Below, piece by piece: positions 40,511-50,434 of a DNA stretch of 64,000 bases. The notes beneath the pieces were generated by a model. It saw only the letters and a program-made list of their open reading frames with translations, was not told the origin of the DNA and searched no databases. Each line of letters begins with the position of its first letter. Position 1 is the stretch's first letter. The translations under genes and the position numbers were made by a program. Source of the DNA: Spirochaetales bacterium (GTDB lineage: Bacteria > Spirochaetota > Spirochaetia > Sphaerochaetales > Sphaerochaetaceae); NCBI GenBank assembly GCA_012838275.1, contig DUPO01000133.1:1-64000 (forward strand), written 5' to 3'.

Positions 40511-42019
40511 TTACTTTCGAGGCATATCATTGGAATCCTTGAGCAGCACATCATGCGCACCGCCCTCGACAATGGAAGTTGATGATACCAAGGTAAGCTT
40601 TGCCTTCTCCTGCAACTCCCTGATGCTCAGGGCTCCGCTATTGCACATTGTCGAACGCATCTTGCTCAGTGTGAGCTGTACGTTGTCACGCAACGCCCCA
40701 GCATACGGGACATAGGAGTCCACTCCCTCTACAAAAGAGAGCTTGCTATCCCCGCCCATATCATAGCGTTGCCAGTTGCGTGCCCTCGCAGACCCTTCAC
40801 CCCAGTACTCCTTCATGTAGGAACCTTTTACGTTCACCTTATCGGTCGGACTTTCGTCAAACCTTGCAAAATAGCGGCCCAACATTAAAAAGTCCGCACC
40901 CATGGCAAGGGCAAGTGTCATGTGGTAATCATGCACAATGCCGCCGTCGGAGCAGATGGGAATATAGGTGCCTGTCCTCTTGTAGTACTCATCCCTGGCC
41001 TTGGCCACTTCGATGACACTTGTTGCCTGCCCCCGGCCTATGCCCTTGGTCTCTCTGGTTATGCAGATCGAGCCACCGCCAATACCAACCTTGATGAAAT
41101 CTGCTCCGCTCTCTGCAAGAAAAAGGAAACCCTCAGCATCGACAACATTTCCCGCTCCCACTTTCACACTGTCCCCATACTCATTGCGGACCCATTGCAG
41201 TGTCTTTCTCTGCCATTCGGTAAACCCTTCAGATGAGTCTATGCAGAACACATCGGCGCCACTGGCAAGGAGAGCTGGAATCCGCTCCTGATAATCACGG
41301 GTATTTATCCCAGCCCCTACCAAATACCGTTTACGACTGTCCAACACTTCATTGGGATGCTCCTTGTGGCTGTCATAGTCCTTACGGAAAACAAAGGAGC
41401 AGAGCCGGTTGTTCTCGTCCACGATCGGAAGGGAGTTGAGCTTGTGTTCCCAGATGATATCATTGGCTTCACTGAGAGTGATCCCCTCCTTTGCATAGAC
41501 CAGACGGGAGAAGGGGGTCATAAAGGATGAGACGGGGGTATCCATGGACATCCTGCTTGGTCTCCAGTCGCGGCTTGTGACCACTCCGACCAAAACCCCA
41601 TGCTCGCTGCCATCGCTGGTGATAGCTATGGTATTGTGGCCGAACTTCTTCTTGAGATGTATCAGATCCTGCAAGGTCTGGTCTTCCCGAAGATTGGAAT
41701 CGCTGGGGACGAATCCCGCCTTGAAGGCTTTCACCCGCGCGACCATCGCGCACTCCTCTTCAATACTCTGAGAGCCGTATATAAAACTTATCCCCCCTTC
41801 GCGCGCCAAGGCCCTCGCCATGGATTCCCCGCTGACCGACTGCATGATGGCACTCGTCATAGGGATGTTCAGGGAAAGGGCACTCTCCTCCCCTTTGGCG
41901 AATTTCACCAGGGGCGTTTTCAGACTGACATTGGAGGGGATAGCGTTTTCATCCGAGTAACCGGGTACCAATAGGTACTCACTGAATGTTCGGGAAGGTT
42001 CTTTAAAAAAATATGCCAT
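40511..42019 (-). CDS. guaB: IMP dehydrogenase with CBS domains
   Basis: [53 protein letters not shown]. Confidence 0.93.
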   Translation of the reverse strand: MAYFFKEPSRTFSEYLLVPGYSDENAIPSNVSLKTPLVKFAKGEESALSLNIPMTSAIMQSVSGESMARALAREGGISFIYGSQSIEEECAMVARVKAFKAGFVPSDSNLREDQTLQDLIHLKKKFGHNTIAITSDGSEHGVLVGVVTSRDWRPSRMSMDTPVSSFMTPFSRLVYAKEGITLSEANDIIWEHKLNSLPIVDENNRLCSFVFRKDYDSHKEHPNEVLDSRKRYLVGAGINTRDYQERIPALLASGADVFCIDSSEGFTEWQRKTLQWVRNEYGDSVKVGAGNVVDAEGFLFLAESGADFIKVGIGGGSICITRETKGIGRGQATSVIEVAKARDEYYKRTGTYIPICSDGGIVHDYHMTLALAMGADFLMLGRYFARFDESPTDKVNVKGSYMKEYWGEGSARARNWQRYDMGGDSKLSFVEGVDSYVPYAGALRDNVQLTLSKMRSTMCNSGALSIRELQEKAKLTLVSSTSIVEGGAHDVLLKDSNDMPRK

Positions 42020-42081
42020 ACTAAAAGGTCTCCTTTCAGGTTATGACACCTCATACTGCATCTTTAATAAGTTTTGTGCAA

Positions 42082-42121
42082 GATTTATGCAACAAAAACC
42101 TTTTGAATTGTTGCACAAATC
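42082..42121. promoter_or_regulatory. Inverted repeat upstream of guaB
   Basis: GATTTATGCAACAA-12 nt-TTGTTGCACAAATC (13/14 match), plus additional half-site TTTGTGCAA at 42073. Confidence 0.55.
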
Positions 42122-42157
42122 TCAAACTTACGAGTATTACCCCTCAAATGTGACTAG

Positions 42158-44017
42158 CTAACGACGGCATTCCAATATGCAGTTCTCTTTCGCATCAAGT
42201 TTTAAGACAATTGAATTTTTGTCCGGACTGAATTCCCCACGTTTCTCTCCGAGGAAATCGGTCACTTGAAGCATGTAATTGGGTATGATGAGCTCCTTAG
42301 GCTCCCCATGTTTGTTGATTATGCCCAGCAGTGCAACCTGACTGTCATAACGGGCAAAAACCAGCGAGGTATCATCGGCATACACCACCTTGTGCGCAGA
42401 TGACTTCAGCATCATCCCATACCGTTTGCGGATATCTCCCACAAAGAGATATAAATCATAGAACCTCATGTCCCACTTTGTCCTGTCCCACTGCATGGGA
42501 TAACGGGAATCCTCGACGCTGCCATAGGGACCTTCCAGTCCAATCTCATCACCATAATAGAGGCTTGGCATGCCGGGCAGAAGGTACAACAACATGACAC
42601 TCCCGCTATAGATGGCAAAATCAAACTGGTTCGGTGTTGCGTGAAAACGTGTGGTGTCATGACTGTCGAGCAGGTTCATCTGCATAGGATGCATCTGTGC
42701 GGGTAGACTCGCAAGCTGGCTTTCCAAAGCTTGGGCGAGCTCTACTGCGGTATACGCCCTGGTAGGTTTGGGGTCATGTCCCCACCCTTCCGAGAGGAAC
42801 CTGTCGGTCTCCCCCATCCAGGACCGAAGCGGCCTGCTGCTCCCTAGATAGTTCATCGTTCCATCCCACATGTCACCTTGCAGGAATGGGGCTGAATCAA
42901 CCCAGTTCTCTCCGACCAGATACACCTGCTCATTCTCGGCCTTTACACTCTTGCGCACCTCCCTCCAGACCTCTTCGCACAGCTGGTCATCCCCTCTCCG
43001 TCCCAAGACTGAAGCGACATCGAGGCGCCATCCATCCTGCAGGTAAGGTTCCTTGAGGAATCGTATCAAGGCTGAATCCTCTCCTTTGTAGATCAAAGCC
43101 CTCAGGCGAGAACTGTTGTAGTTCAGTTGGGGAAGCGTCGGGACATCCTCCCAGCAGGCGACTGACCCATCCTCATTGAAATAGTAGAACGATGCCTCTT
43201 CACTGTCACGATCCTGCTGTGCCTTCAAGAGCCAGGGGTGTTCGATCCCTGTATGATTGATGGAAATATCCACCACGATACGAATCCCCTCATCGTGCAG
43301 CTTCCTAGTCAGGGAGATGAAAGCCTCATCACCACCCAACTTCTCGTCAATATGGAAAAAATCACAGCAATCGTAGCGATGGGTCGTCCTTGAGACACCA
43401 ATCGGGTTGAGATAGAGGACGTTCACCCCCAAGGCCTTGAAATGTGGGATGGCATCTTCAATGCCCTTGAGATCGCCATTGAAAAAGTCGAGGCACTTTC
43501 CCTCATCGAACGGCAGGGGTTTCTCTGAGAAATCCATCGTCTGCACTTTTCCACCATCGAAAGTGTACTCACCATCCTTGGCCCCTACAGAGGGGTCGGA
43601 TTCCTTGAACCTGTCGGGGAATATCTGATAGCAGGTGGATGATCCTACCCATGAGACGTCAATGATGTCCGGTTTCAGGAAAAAGCTGTCATACAGCGAA
43701 GGGGGACTCGCACTCACTCCCTTTCGTGAGTAATAGTATGCACGGTCGCATGCAAACAGGACGAAATACCAATACATCGGCTCATCCGGCATCGTTACAG
43801 ATGCTCTATAGAGCAGTCGATCCCCACACTCTGCACCTCTGAGTGGATGCGGATGTTCATTCCCATGATGGAAAACAAACAACGAAGCCGAGAAGAGTTC
43901 ACTCTCCTTACTTATCTGCATGCTGATAAGCACACTCTCTCCTGTTTTGGGATAGAGAGGATCCACATAGGTCTGTGAGACCGAACTGTCCACTGTTTGC
44001 ATCCATTTCCGACTCAT
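42158..44017 (-). CDS. GH13 alpha-glucosidase/cyclomaltodextrinase/neopullulanase-like
   Basis: N-term starch-binding-like domain; GH13 motifs IRIVVDISINHTG, GWRLDVAS, LVGENW, LLDSHDTTRF. Confidence 0.9.
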   Translation of the reverse strand: MSRKWMQTVDSSVSQTYVDPLYPKTGESVLISMQISKESELFSASLFVFHHGNEHPHPLRGAECGDRLLYRASVTMPDEPMYWYFVLFACDRAYYYSRKGVSASPPSLYDSFFLKPDIIDVSWVGSSTCYQIFPDRFKESDPSVGAKDGEYTFDGGKVQTMDFSEKPLPFDEGKCLDFFNGDLKGIEDAIPHFKALGVNVLYLNPIGVSRTTHRYDCCDFFHIDEKLGGDEAFISLTRKLHDEGIRIVVDISINHTGIEHPWLLKAQQDRDSEEASFYYFNEDGSVACWEDVPTLPQLNYNSSRLRALIYKGEDSALIRFLKEPYLQDGWRLDVASVLGRRGDDQLCEEVWREVRKSVKAENEQVYLVGENWVDSAPFLQGDMWDGTMNYLGSSRPLRSWMGETDRFLSEGWGHDPKPTRAYTAVELAQALESQLASLPAQMHPMQMNLLDSHDTTRFHATPNQFDFAIYSGSVMLLYLLPGMPSLYYGDEIGLEGPYGSVEDSRYPMQWDRTKWDMRFYDLYLFVGDIRKRYGMMLKSSAHKVVYADDTSLVFARYDSQVALLGIINKHGEPKELIIPNYMLQVTDFLGEKRGEFSPDKNSIVLKLDAKENCILECRR

Positions 44018-44061
44018 GATTGCCTCCAAAACTAGATTTCTTAGATTATCAGGGTAATTTT

Positions 44062-44090
44062 TTATAAAATAACCATTTGTCTATTGTAAA
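44062..44090 (-). promoter_or_regulatory. Promoter of the divergent GH13 gene
   Basis: Minus strand TTTACA - 17 bp - TTATAA. Confidence 0.55.
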
Positions 44091-44099
44091 AAATAAAGG

Positions 44100-44128
44100 T
44101 TGACTGGTTTAGAAAACCGGTTTAATAT
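44100..44128 (+). promoter_or_regulatory. Promoter of the malE-like operon, with LacI-type operator in the spacer
   Basis: TTGACT - 17 bp - TAATAT; palindrome AAACCGGTTT at 44114-44123 in the spacer. Confidence 0.7.
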
Positions 44129-44226
44129 TAAGTATATACCAACCTTGGTTTGCTTTTCAAGGAAAATCCAAGCTGGTAGTAAACATTGTTCAAAGCTTTA
44201 GAAATCACAAAGCAAAAGGAGAAAAC

Positions 44227-45705
44227 ATGAAAAAAAGTCTAATCGTTGTCCTAGTACTCCTCATGGCATTCTCAGCCTCTGTTTTTGCACAGGGAGCTGG
44301 TGAAGCTGACAAAGGGTACGACATCTATGTCTACAACTCAAAGGGAGAGAACGCAGCACAGTTTGCTGCGATGTGTGCAGCTTACGAGGCTGAGACAGGA
44401 ATCAGGGTCAAAAACTTCTCCATAGGAAGCGGCCAGGACCATATGGAAACGTTGCGGTCTGAGATGAACAGTCGCCAAATGCCTTCCATATTCTCCATTC
44501 AGAGCCTAAAAGAGCTTCCAGAATGGAAACAAGGTGGATTTGTCCTTGACCTGAACACTGTCACTAGCGGTGATTTCGCTAAGATGGTTGCTGCCATTCC
44601 CCAAGGATTGAGGCTGTCCTCTGACGGCAAGACAAGCTACGGCATCCCCTACAACGTAGAGGGTTACGGCTTCATCGTCGACCGAGATATGCTTTCCGAG
44701 CTGTTCGGCCCTTCCAAGGTGGACGCAGTCCTTCTGGACATCAAGGCGGCTACCTACGAAGAGTGGGAAACCCTTGTAAAAACCATTGATGCCTGGATTA
44801 CATCCCCTAAAGCCACTTCCGTCAAGTTGAACGGCAAAAGCTATACACTCGCATCCTCAAAGGGAAAACTGAGCAAGAATCTCAATGGGGTCTTTGCTGT
44901 CATGGGGGCGGAAAAATGGACTTATGGCGATCACTTCATCAACGTCGCCCTCAACGCAGTGCTAACCAGTGAGACAGAAGCCCAACAAGCGGATGATGCG
45001 AAGGTGAAGAGCCTTAAGGGTGCGCTGCTTGCCTACGCCAAAGCCCTCGACCTGAAGACCAGCTACCTAGCAGGCCTCAAGGGCAGGGCAGTCCGTGGCC
45101 AGGATTTCGTCTCCAGTTCGAACTTCGGCTATGACCAGGCCGTACAGATCTTTGCAGACAGCAAGGCTGTATTCTTCAAACAAGGAAACTGGGCATTTGG
45201 CAACATCGCAGGGGTAAACCCCGCGCAAGCCGAAAGACTTGAGTTTGTCCCCGTAAAAATGCCTTTCCAGAGTCAGGATATCAAGCGGACTGATGGGACA
45301 ACCGTAGCGAAACTCAACAGCTCGATTCCAGTGTTCGTGCCTAACTACTATGCCGTAAACGCCATGGTTCCCAAGGCTGAACAGCAGAAAGCCTTTGATT
45401 TCCTCTATTGGATGAACAACAGTGATACCGGAAAGAAGTACATTGTAGAGGAGTTTGCATTTATCCCCTACAATGCCGATCCTGAAACCACCACAGTTCC
45501 CAACAGCCTTGGAAACTCGATCATCGACTACATGGCCAGTGGAAACACCCTGTCCGCTCCTTACAATGGTGCCCCCGCATCATGGAGTGGAGATGTTGTC
45601 GGCCTGAGAATCATGGAGAGTTATCTCACCAAGAGAAATTGGACCGCCTCTGATTATGAGGCAATTGCAAACTACGCCATAGACCAGTGGCTTGCAATGA
45701 AATAA
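44227..45705 (+). CDS. ABC transporter sugar-binding protein (maltodextrin-type)
   Basis: Signal peptide MKKSLIVVLVLLMAFSASVFAQGAGEA, SBP family 1 features, operon context. Confidence 0.87.
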   Translation: MKKSLIVVLVLLMAFSASVFAQGAGEADKGYDIYVYNSKGENAAQFAAMCAAYEAETGIRVKNFSIGSGQDHMETLRSEMNSRQMPSIFSIQSLKELPEWKQGGFVLDLNTVTSGDFAKMVAAIPQGLRLSSDGKTSYGIPYNVEGYGFIVDRDMLSELFGPSKVDAVLLDIKAATYEEWETLVKTIDAWITSPKATSVKLNGKSYTLASSKGKLSKNLNGVFAVMGAEKWTYGDHFINVALNAVLTSETEAQQADDAKVKSLKGALLAYAKALDLKTSYLAGLKGRAVRGQDFVSSSNFGYDQAVQIFADSKAVFFKQGNWAFGNIAGVNPAQAERLEFVPVKMPFQSQDIKRTDGTTVAKLNSSIPVFVPNYYAVNAMVPKAEQQKAFDFLYWMNNSDTGKKYIVEEFAFIPYNADPETTTVPNSLGNSIIDYMASGNTLSAPYNGAPASWSGDVVGLRIMESYLTKRNWTASDYEAIANYAIDQWLAMK

Positions 45706-45721
45706 CTTCCCAAATCCTTAA

Positions 45722-45745
45722 GGGGCCGGGTTTCCGGCCCCTATT
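45722..45745 (+). terminator. Intercistronic hairpin between SBP and permease genes
   Basis: GGGGCCGG-GTTT-CCGGCCCC perfect 8-bp stem, weak T-tract. Confidence 0.7.
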
Positions 45746-45760
45746 TCCCAGGAGTATCAA

Positions 45761-46669
45761 ATGAATTTTTATAAGAAATGGTTCTGGCCCTTGGTCATAC
45801 CCTCCCTACTCCTTTTCACCATGGTCATCCTCTACCCGTTCATCATGGGTGTGGTGAACTCGTTTTTGGCTTGGAGGGGCACCTACTACTTCGACCCGGA
45901 TACCGGAACCCGGGCAACGAGCATGTTCAAGTCGTTTGTAGGCTTTGCAAACTATAAGGAAGCTTTTCAGGATACCCGTTTCATCTCTGCTCTGGTCTAT
46001 ACGGTGAAATACACCTTCATAGCAGTAATTTTCGTCAATGTCGCAGCTCTCGCCCTTGCCCTGATGGTAACCAAGATAACCAAGAGTTCCGGAATCTATC
46101 GGACAATTTTCTTTCTCCCCAATATGTTGGGCGGCCTCGCATTGGGTTTTATCTGGCAATTCATATTCCAGATAATCTTCACTGACATCCTATTTTCACC
46201 CGAAGCCCTGTACCTGCCCTTTTTACGGTATATGACGCAAGATTCCACTAAAGCCTTGTTTGCTTTGGCCATGCTCAATACATGGCAGTATGCAGGTTAC
46301 ATGATGATAATCTATGTTGCGGGTCTGAATAACATCAGCGCTGACTACTATGAGGCAGCCAGTATCGACGGAGCCTCCTACTGGTACTCTTTTAGAAAGA
46401 TCACCATTCCAATGTTGATGCCTTCCTTTACCATTGTCTTCTTCATGACCTTGGCTAACAGTTTCAAGTTGCTGGACCAGAACGTGGCTCTCACCGACGG
46501 TGAGTTCGGTACGCGACTTCTCGCCATGCAGATACTCAGGACAGTCAAGGATACCGCTCCCCCTAACTATGGGAAGGCCCAGGCACAGGCGGTGATATTC
46601 TTCATCCTCGTGGCAGGCATAACCTTGACACAGGTAGCCATTACCAAGCGAAAAGAAGTGGAGATGTAA
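45761..46669 (+). CDS. ABC sugar permease (MalF-like)
   Basis: EAA loop YYEAASIDGASYWYSFRKITIPMLMP. Confidence 0.92.
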   Translation: MNFYKKWFWPLVIPSLLLFTMVILYPFIMGVVNSFLAWRGTYYFDPDTGTRATSMFKSFVGFANYKEAFQDTRFISALVYTVKYTFIAVIFVNVAALALALMVTKITKSSGIYRTIFFLPNMLGGLALGFIWQFIFQIIFTDILFSPEALYLPFLRYMTQDSTKALFALAMLNTWQYAGYMMIIYVAGLNNISADYYEAASIDGASYWYSFRKITIPMLMPSFTIVFFMTLANSFKLLDQNVALTDGEFGTRLLAMQILRTVKDTAPPNYGKAQAQAVIFFILVAGITLTQVAITKRKEVEM

Positions 46670-46670
46670 T

Positions 46671-47552
46671 ATGAAAAAAACACCACCGATCACCTCCAAT
46701 TCAATGAATGAAAACTATTTCCTCAAAAAAAAGATACAGATGGCTGTTCTGTATGCGGTCCTTAGCGGTATTGCAATCTATACACTGGCCCCCCTCTGGC
46801 TCCTGCTAGTGAACTCCTTCAAGAGCCAGAGTGAGATCATAAGCTCGCCGCTGGGCCTGCCTTCTGAAATAACTTTCTCCTATCTCAGTAATGCGATGAA
46901 GGAGATTAACTTTTTCAGGGCCCTCTTCATCACAACGGCCATAACCAGCACATCGGTATTGCTGATAGTAATCGTAAGCAGCATGGCCGCATGGATCATG
47001 GTTCGCAACAAGAGCAAGGCAAGCACCATAGTCTTCATGTGTTTTGTCGCAGCTATGCTCATCCCCTTCCAGGCCGTCATGTATCCTCTCATTCAATTTT
47101 TTGATGATATCAGACTCAAAAGTGCGACCGGTCTCGTCCTGATGTATGGGGGGTTCGGTCTATCCATGTCCGTATTCCTCTACCATGGGTTTGTCAAGAG
47201 TGTCCCAAGAGGGGTTGAGGAGGCTGCGACCATCGACGGGTGCAACATCTTTCAGATGTACATACATGTGGTCATGCCGCTGCTCAAGTCGATCACAGTG
47301 ACGGTGATCGTACTGAACTCCATGTGGATATGGAATGACTATCTCCTGCCCTTCCTGGTCATTGGGAACAGCCCTACCAAAACACTGGTCCTCGAACTGT
47401 ACTTTGCAAGAATCACAGCAGGGCAGTTCGGAAACCCTTGGCAGCTGATCTTCCCTTCAGTCATGGTCTCAATCATACCGATCATCATCGTATATCTCTT
47501 CTTGCAAAAATATATTGTAAAGGGAATCAGCGATGGTGCCATAAAGAGCTAG
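46671..47552 (+). CDS. ABC sugar permease (MalG-like)
   Basis: EAA loop VEEAATIDGCNIFQMYIHVVMPLLK. Confidence 0.92.
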   Translation: MKKTPPITSNSMNENYFLKKKIQMAVLYAVLSGIAIYTLAPLWLLLVNSFKSQSEIISSPLGLPSEITFSYLSNAMKEINFFRALFITTAITSTSVLLIVIVSSMAAWIMVRNKSKASTIVFMCFVAAMLIPFQAVMYPLIQFFDDIRLKSATGLVLMYGGFGLSMSVFLYHGFVKSVPRGVEEAATIDGCNIFQMYIHVVMPLLKSITVTVIVLNSMWIWNDYLLPFLVIGNSPTKTLVLELYFARITAGQFGNPWQLIFPSVMVSIIPIIIVYLFLQKYIVKGISDGAIKS

Positions 47553-47555
47553 ATA

Positions 47556-49364
47556 ATGAAAGAGTTCAAGAAACGATGGACGGCAAGGCAAGGCGAATTG
47601 CTTACCTTGTGGGAAGAGCTTTACAAGAACAGGGACATCCAGCCCCTCTATGACCTCCTCCAGAGCAAATTCAAGGCTAGGAAACCTTCATTGAAGAGCC
47701 TCGATGCAGAGAGGATTGCAAATCCTCTCTGGTATCTGGGTTCAAAAATGAGCGGCATGATGCTCTATGTCGATAAGTTCAACAAAACCTTTGGGGGTCT
47801 TGAACAGAAACTGCCCTATCTTGAAAGCCTTGATGTCCGTTACCTGCACTTGATGCCCTGCATGAAGATGCCCCTTACCAACAATGATGGAGGCTACGCC
47901 GTAGAGGATTTCACCAGTTTTGACCCCCGTCTCGGCACAACAGAGTCCTTCATCTCACTAGCGGACAGATGCAGGGAGAAGAACATCAGCCTCTGCCTGG
48001 ATTTCGTCCTCAACCACTGTGCCGACACCCACCCATGGGCATGTAAGGCCAAGGCAGGAGAGAGAGCCTACAAGGATCGGTTTTTCTTCACAAAAAAGAG
48101 GAGTGTTGTCGATTCCTATGAGGCAACAACCAGTGAGGTGTTTCCCCAGCAAGCTCCAGGAAACTTCACCTACCTAGCAGACAGTGAAGAGTATGTGATG
48201 ACCACTTTCAACCATTTCCAGTGGGACCTCAACTATGCGAACAGCAGCGTGTTGCTCGCTATGCTCGATGCCATGCTTACCCTGGCCAACTATGGCGTCG
48301 AGGTATTCCGCCTGGACGCCATCCCATATATCTGGAAAAGATGGGGCACCAGCAACAGGAATTTGCCTGAAGTGCACACGCTTCTCAGGATCTTCCGTCT
48401 TGTCCTTGAGATAGCAGCCCCCCTATGCATCATCAAGGGAGAAGTGGTCATGGCCCCTAAGGAGGTAGCTCCATATTTCGGAACGGAAAAGGCACCTGAA
48501 TGCCATCTTTTGTACAATGTCTCCCTTATGGTGCAGATGTGGAACTCCCTCGCCACTCGCGACACCCGCCTGCTCCAGAAAAGTCTTGCCGAGCTTCCCA
48601 CCGAGATCCCTACAACTGCAACTTGGGTAAACTACCTTCGTTGCCATGATGATATTGGATGGGGCATTGAGGATGAGGATCTGATTGAACTTGGATTTTC
48701 TCCATTTGACCACAAGCAGTTCCTCATCTCCTTCTATCTGGGCACCTTCCCAGGATCCTTTTCAAGGGGAGAGCTCTACGAGGTAAACGAGAAGACCCAG
48801 GATGCAAGAAACTGTGGGACTGCGGCATCCCTATGCGGCCTGGAGAAGGCGTTGGAGGAGAAGGATACGTATCAGGAGGAACTTGCCTTGAAGCGGTTGG
48901 TCCTGGCCCACGTATTCATCTACCTTACCCGCGGCATAAGCATCCTCTACAGCGGTGATGAGATCGCGAGCTTGAACGATTACAGCTACCATGACGATCC
49001 GATACTGGCCAAAGACAGCAGGAATCTGCACCGAGGTGCTTTTGATTGGACAAAAAAAAGCAGTGCGGGCTTAAATTTGTTTACTAAACTGAAAGATATG
49101 ATAGGATATCGTTCAAAAGAGCCTGATTTCAATGCAGATTCTCCGGAATCGGTCATAGCCAGCAATGACCACTCTGTTTTTGCACTCAAACGAGGTTTAA
49201 AACACGTGGTCCTGGCCAACTTCAGTGAGTACCAGAAATCTGTGCTGTTCGATCACACTCTTTTCGGTCCTTATCGTGAAGTCTTTTCGCAACGGGAACT
49301 CGTTCTCGGAAATGACCCTTTCATTCTTGGACCCTACCAATATCTTCTGCTCAAAAGGATGTAA
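47556..49364 (+). CDS. Amylosucrase-like GH13 enzyme
   Basis: MLYVDKFNKTFGGLEQKLPYLESLDVRYLHLMP, NDGGYAVEDF, VFRLDAIPYIWKRWGTSNRNLPEVH, YLRCHDDIGW. Confidence 0.85.
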   Translation: MKEFKKRWTARQGELLTLWEELYKNRDIQPLYDLLQSKFKARKPSLKSLDAERIANPLWYLGSKMSGMMLYVDKFNKTFGGLEQKLPYLESLDVRYLHLMPCMKMPLTNNDGGYAVEDFTSFDPRLGTTESFISLADRCREKNISLCLDFVLNHCADTHPWACKAKAGERAYKDRFFFTKKRSVVDSYEATTSEVFPQQAPGNFTYLADSEEYVMTTFNHFQWDLNYANSSVLLAMLDAMLTLANYGVEVFRLDAIPYIWKRWGTSNRNLPEVHTLLRIFRLVLEIAAPLCIIKGEVVMAPKEVAPYFGTEKAPECHLLYNVSLMVQMWNSLATRDTRLLQKSLAELPTEIPTTATWVNYLRCHDDIGWGIEDEDLIELGFSPFDHKQFLISFYLGTFPGSFSRGELYEVNEKTQDARNCGTAASLCGLEKALEEKDTYQEELALKRLVLAHVFIYLTRGISILYSGDEIASLNDYSYHDDPILAKDSRNLHRGAFDWTKKSSAGLNLFTKLKDMIGYRSKEPDFNADSPESVIASNDHSVFALKRGLKHVVLANFSEYQKSVLFDHTLFGPYREVFSQRELVLGNDPFILGPYQYLLLKRM

Positions 49365-49366
49365 GC

Positions 49367-50434
49367 ATGGACCTTCCACAGAAACGACCGACTATCAAGG
49401 ATATAGCCCGCGAAAGCGGGTATTCGAAGACAGCTGTCTCTTTTGCCTTCAACGAACCTTCCAGGATAAGTGCAAAGGCAAGGGATATCATACTCTCAAC
49501 TGCTGACAGGCTGGGTTATATCCCAGACCCGATGGCCAGGAACTTCTCCTTGCGAAGACACCTGAGCATCGGCTTTCTCCTACCGCAGATAATCCATTAC
49601 TCAATGCGCAACCCATATACGCTGCAAGTTATCCAAGGGATAGGAAGCGTATGCCAAAAGTACGGTTACACCCTTACCCTTATTCCGCCTCTGAACGAAT
49701 CCATCACCGATGCCGTGCGAAGTGCAGCTGTCGACGGGCTTATCACGATGGGCATGCAGGTTGGCATGGACATCGTCGATGTCATGAAAACCCGCAAGCT
49801 TCCCTTTGTAACCATCGACGGGACACCTTCTGAGGATATGCCCTCTGTGAACATAGCGGATGAGGAGGCTTCGTATCAGATCATGCGCCTCGTACTTGAA
49901 AAAGGGCATCGCTGCATAACTATCATAAGCCTTAGTGAAGATGCCTTTGAATCCGATGAGTTTGAAGCCAGCGTGCCCAAGCGAAGGAAACGCGGCTATG
50001 AAAGGGCTCTCAAGGAGTTCGGGCTGAGCCTGTACGATCTTGATGGGTCTGTCACCAACATGGTAAGCGAGTGTACCCTGGAAGACGGCAAACATGCCGG
50101 CCATCTCATTTCAAAACTGAGGAACAGGCCGACATGCGTCATGGCGATGAGTGACATCGTAGCCATCGGATGCATCCTCTATTTCAAGGAAAACTCCATT
50201 AGGGTACCCGATGACATCTCCGTGGTCGGTTTTGACAACATCATTGAGAGCCAGCTGATAACCCCTGCCCTCACTACCGTCGACCAACCTGCCCAAGAAA
50301 AAGGGTATCTCGCCTCGGAGGCCTTGTTCCGTATGATCAACGGGGAGACGTTGGGATCGACCCATATGGAGATTCCCTTCACCATCATAGAGAGGCAATC
50401 CCTCAAAGAGGTACCCAGCAGTGACGAATACTGA
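49367..50434 (+). CDS. LacI family transcriptional regulator
   Basis: TIKDIARESGYSKTAVSFAFNEPSRISAKAR HTH; periplasmic-binding-like C-term. Confidence 0.93.
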   Translation: MDLPQKRPTIKDIARESGYSKTAVSFAFNEPSRISAKARDIILSTADRLGYIPDPMARNFSLRRHLSIGFLLPQIIHYSMRNPYTLQVIQGIGSVCQKYGYTLTLIPPLNESITDAVRSAAVDGLITMGMQVGMDIVDVMKTRKLPFVTIDGTPSEDMPSVNIADEEASYQIMRLVLEKGHRCITIISLSEDAFESDEFEASVPKRRKRGYERALKEFGLSLYDLDGSVTNMVSECTLEDGKHAGHLISKLRNRPTCVMAMSDIVAIGCILYFKENSIRVPDDISVVGFDNIIESQLITPALTTVDQPAQEKGYLASEALFRMINGETLGSTHMEIPFTIIERQSLKEVPSSDEY

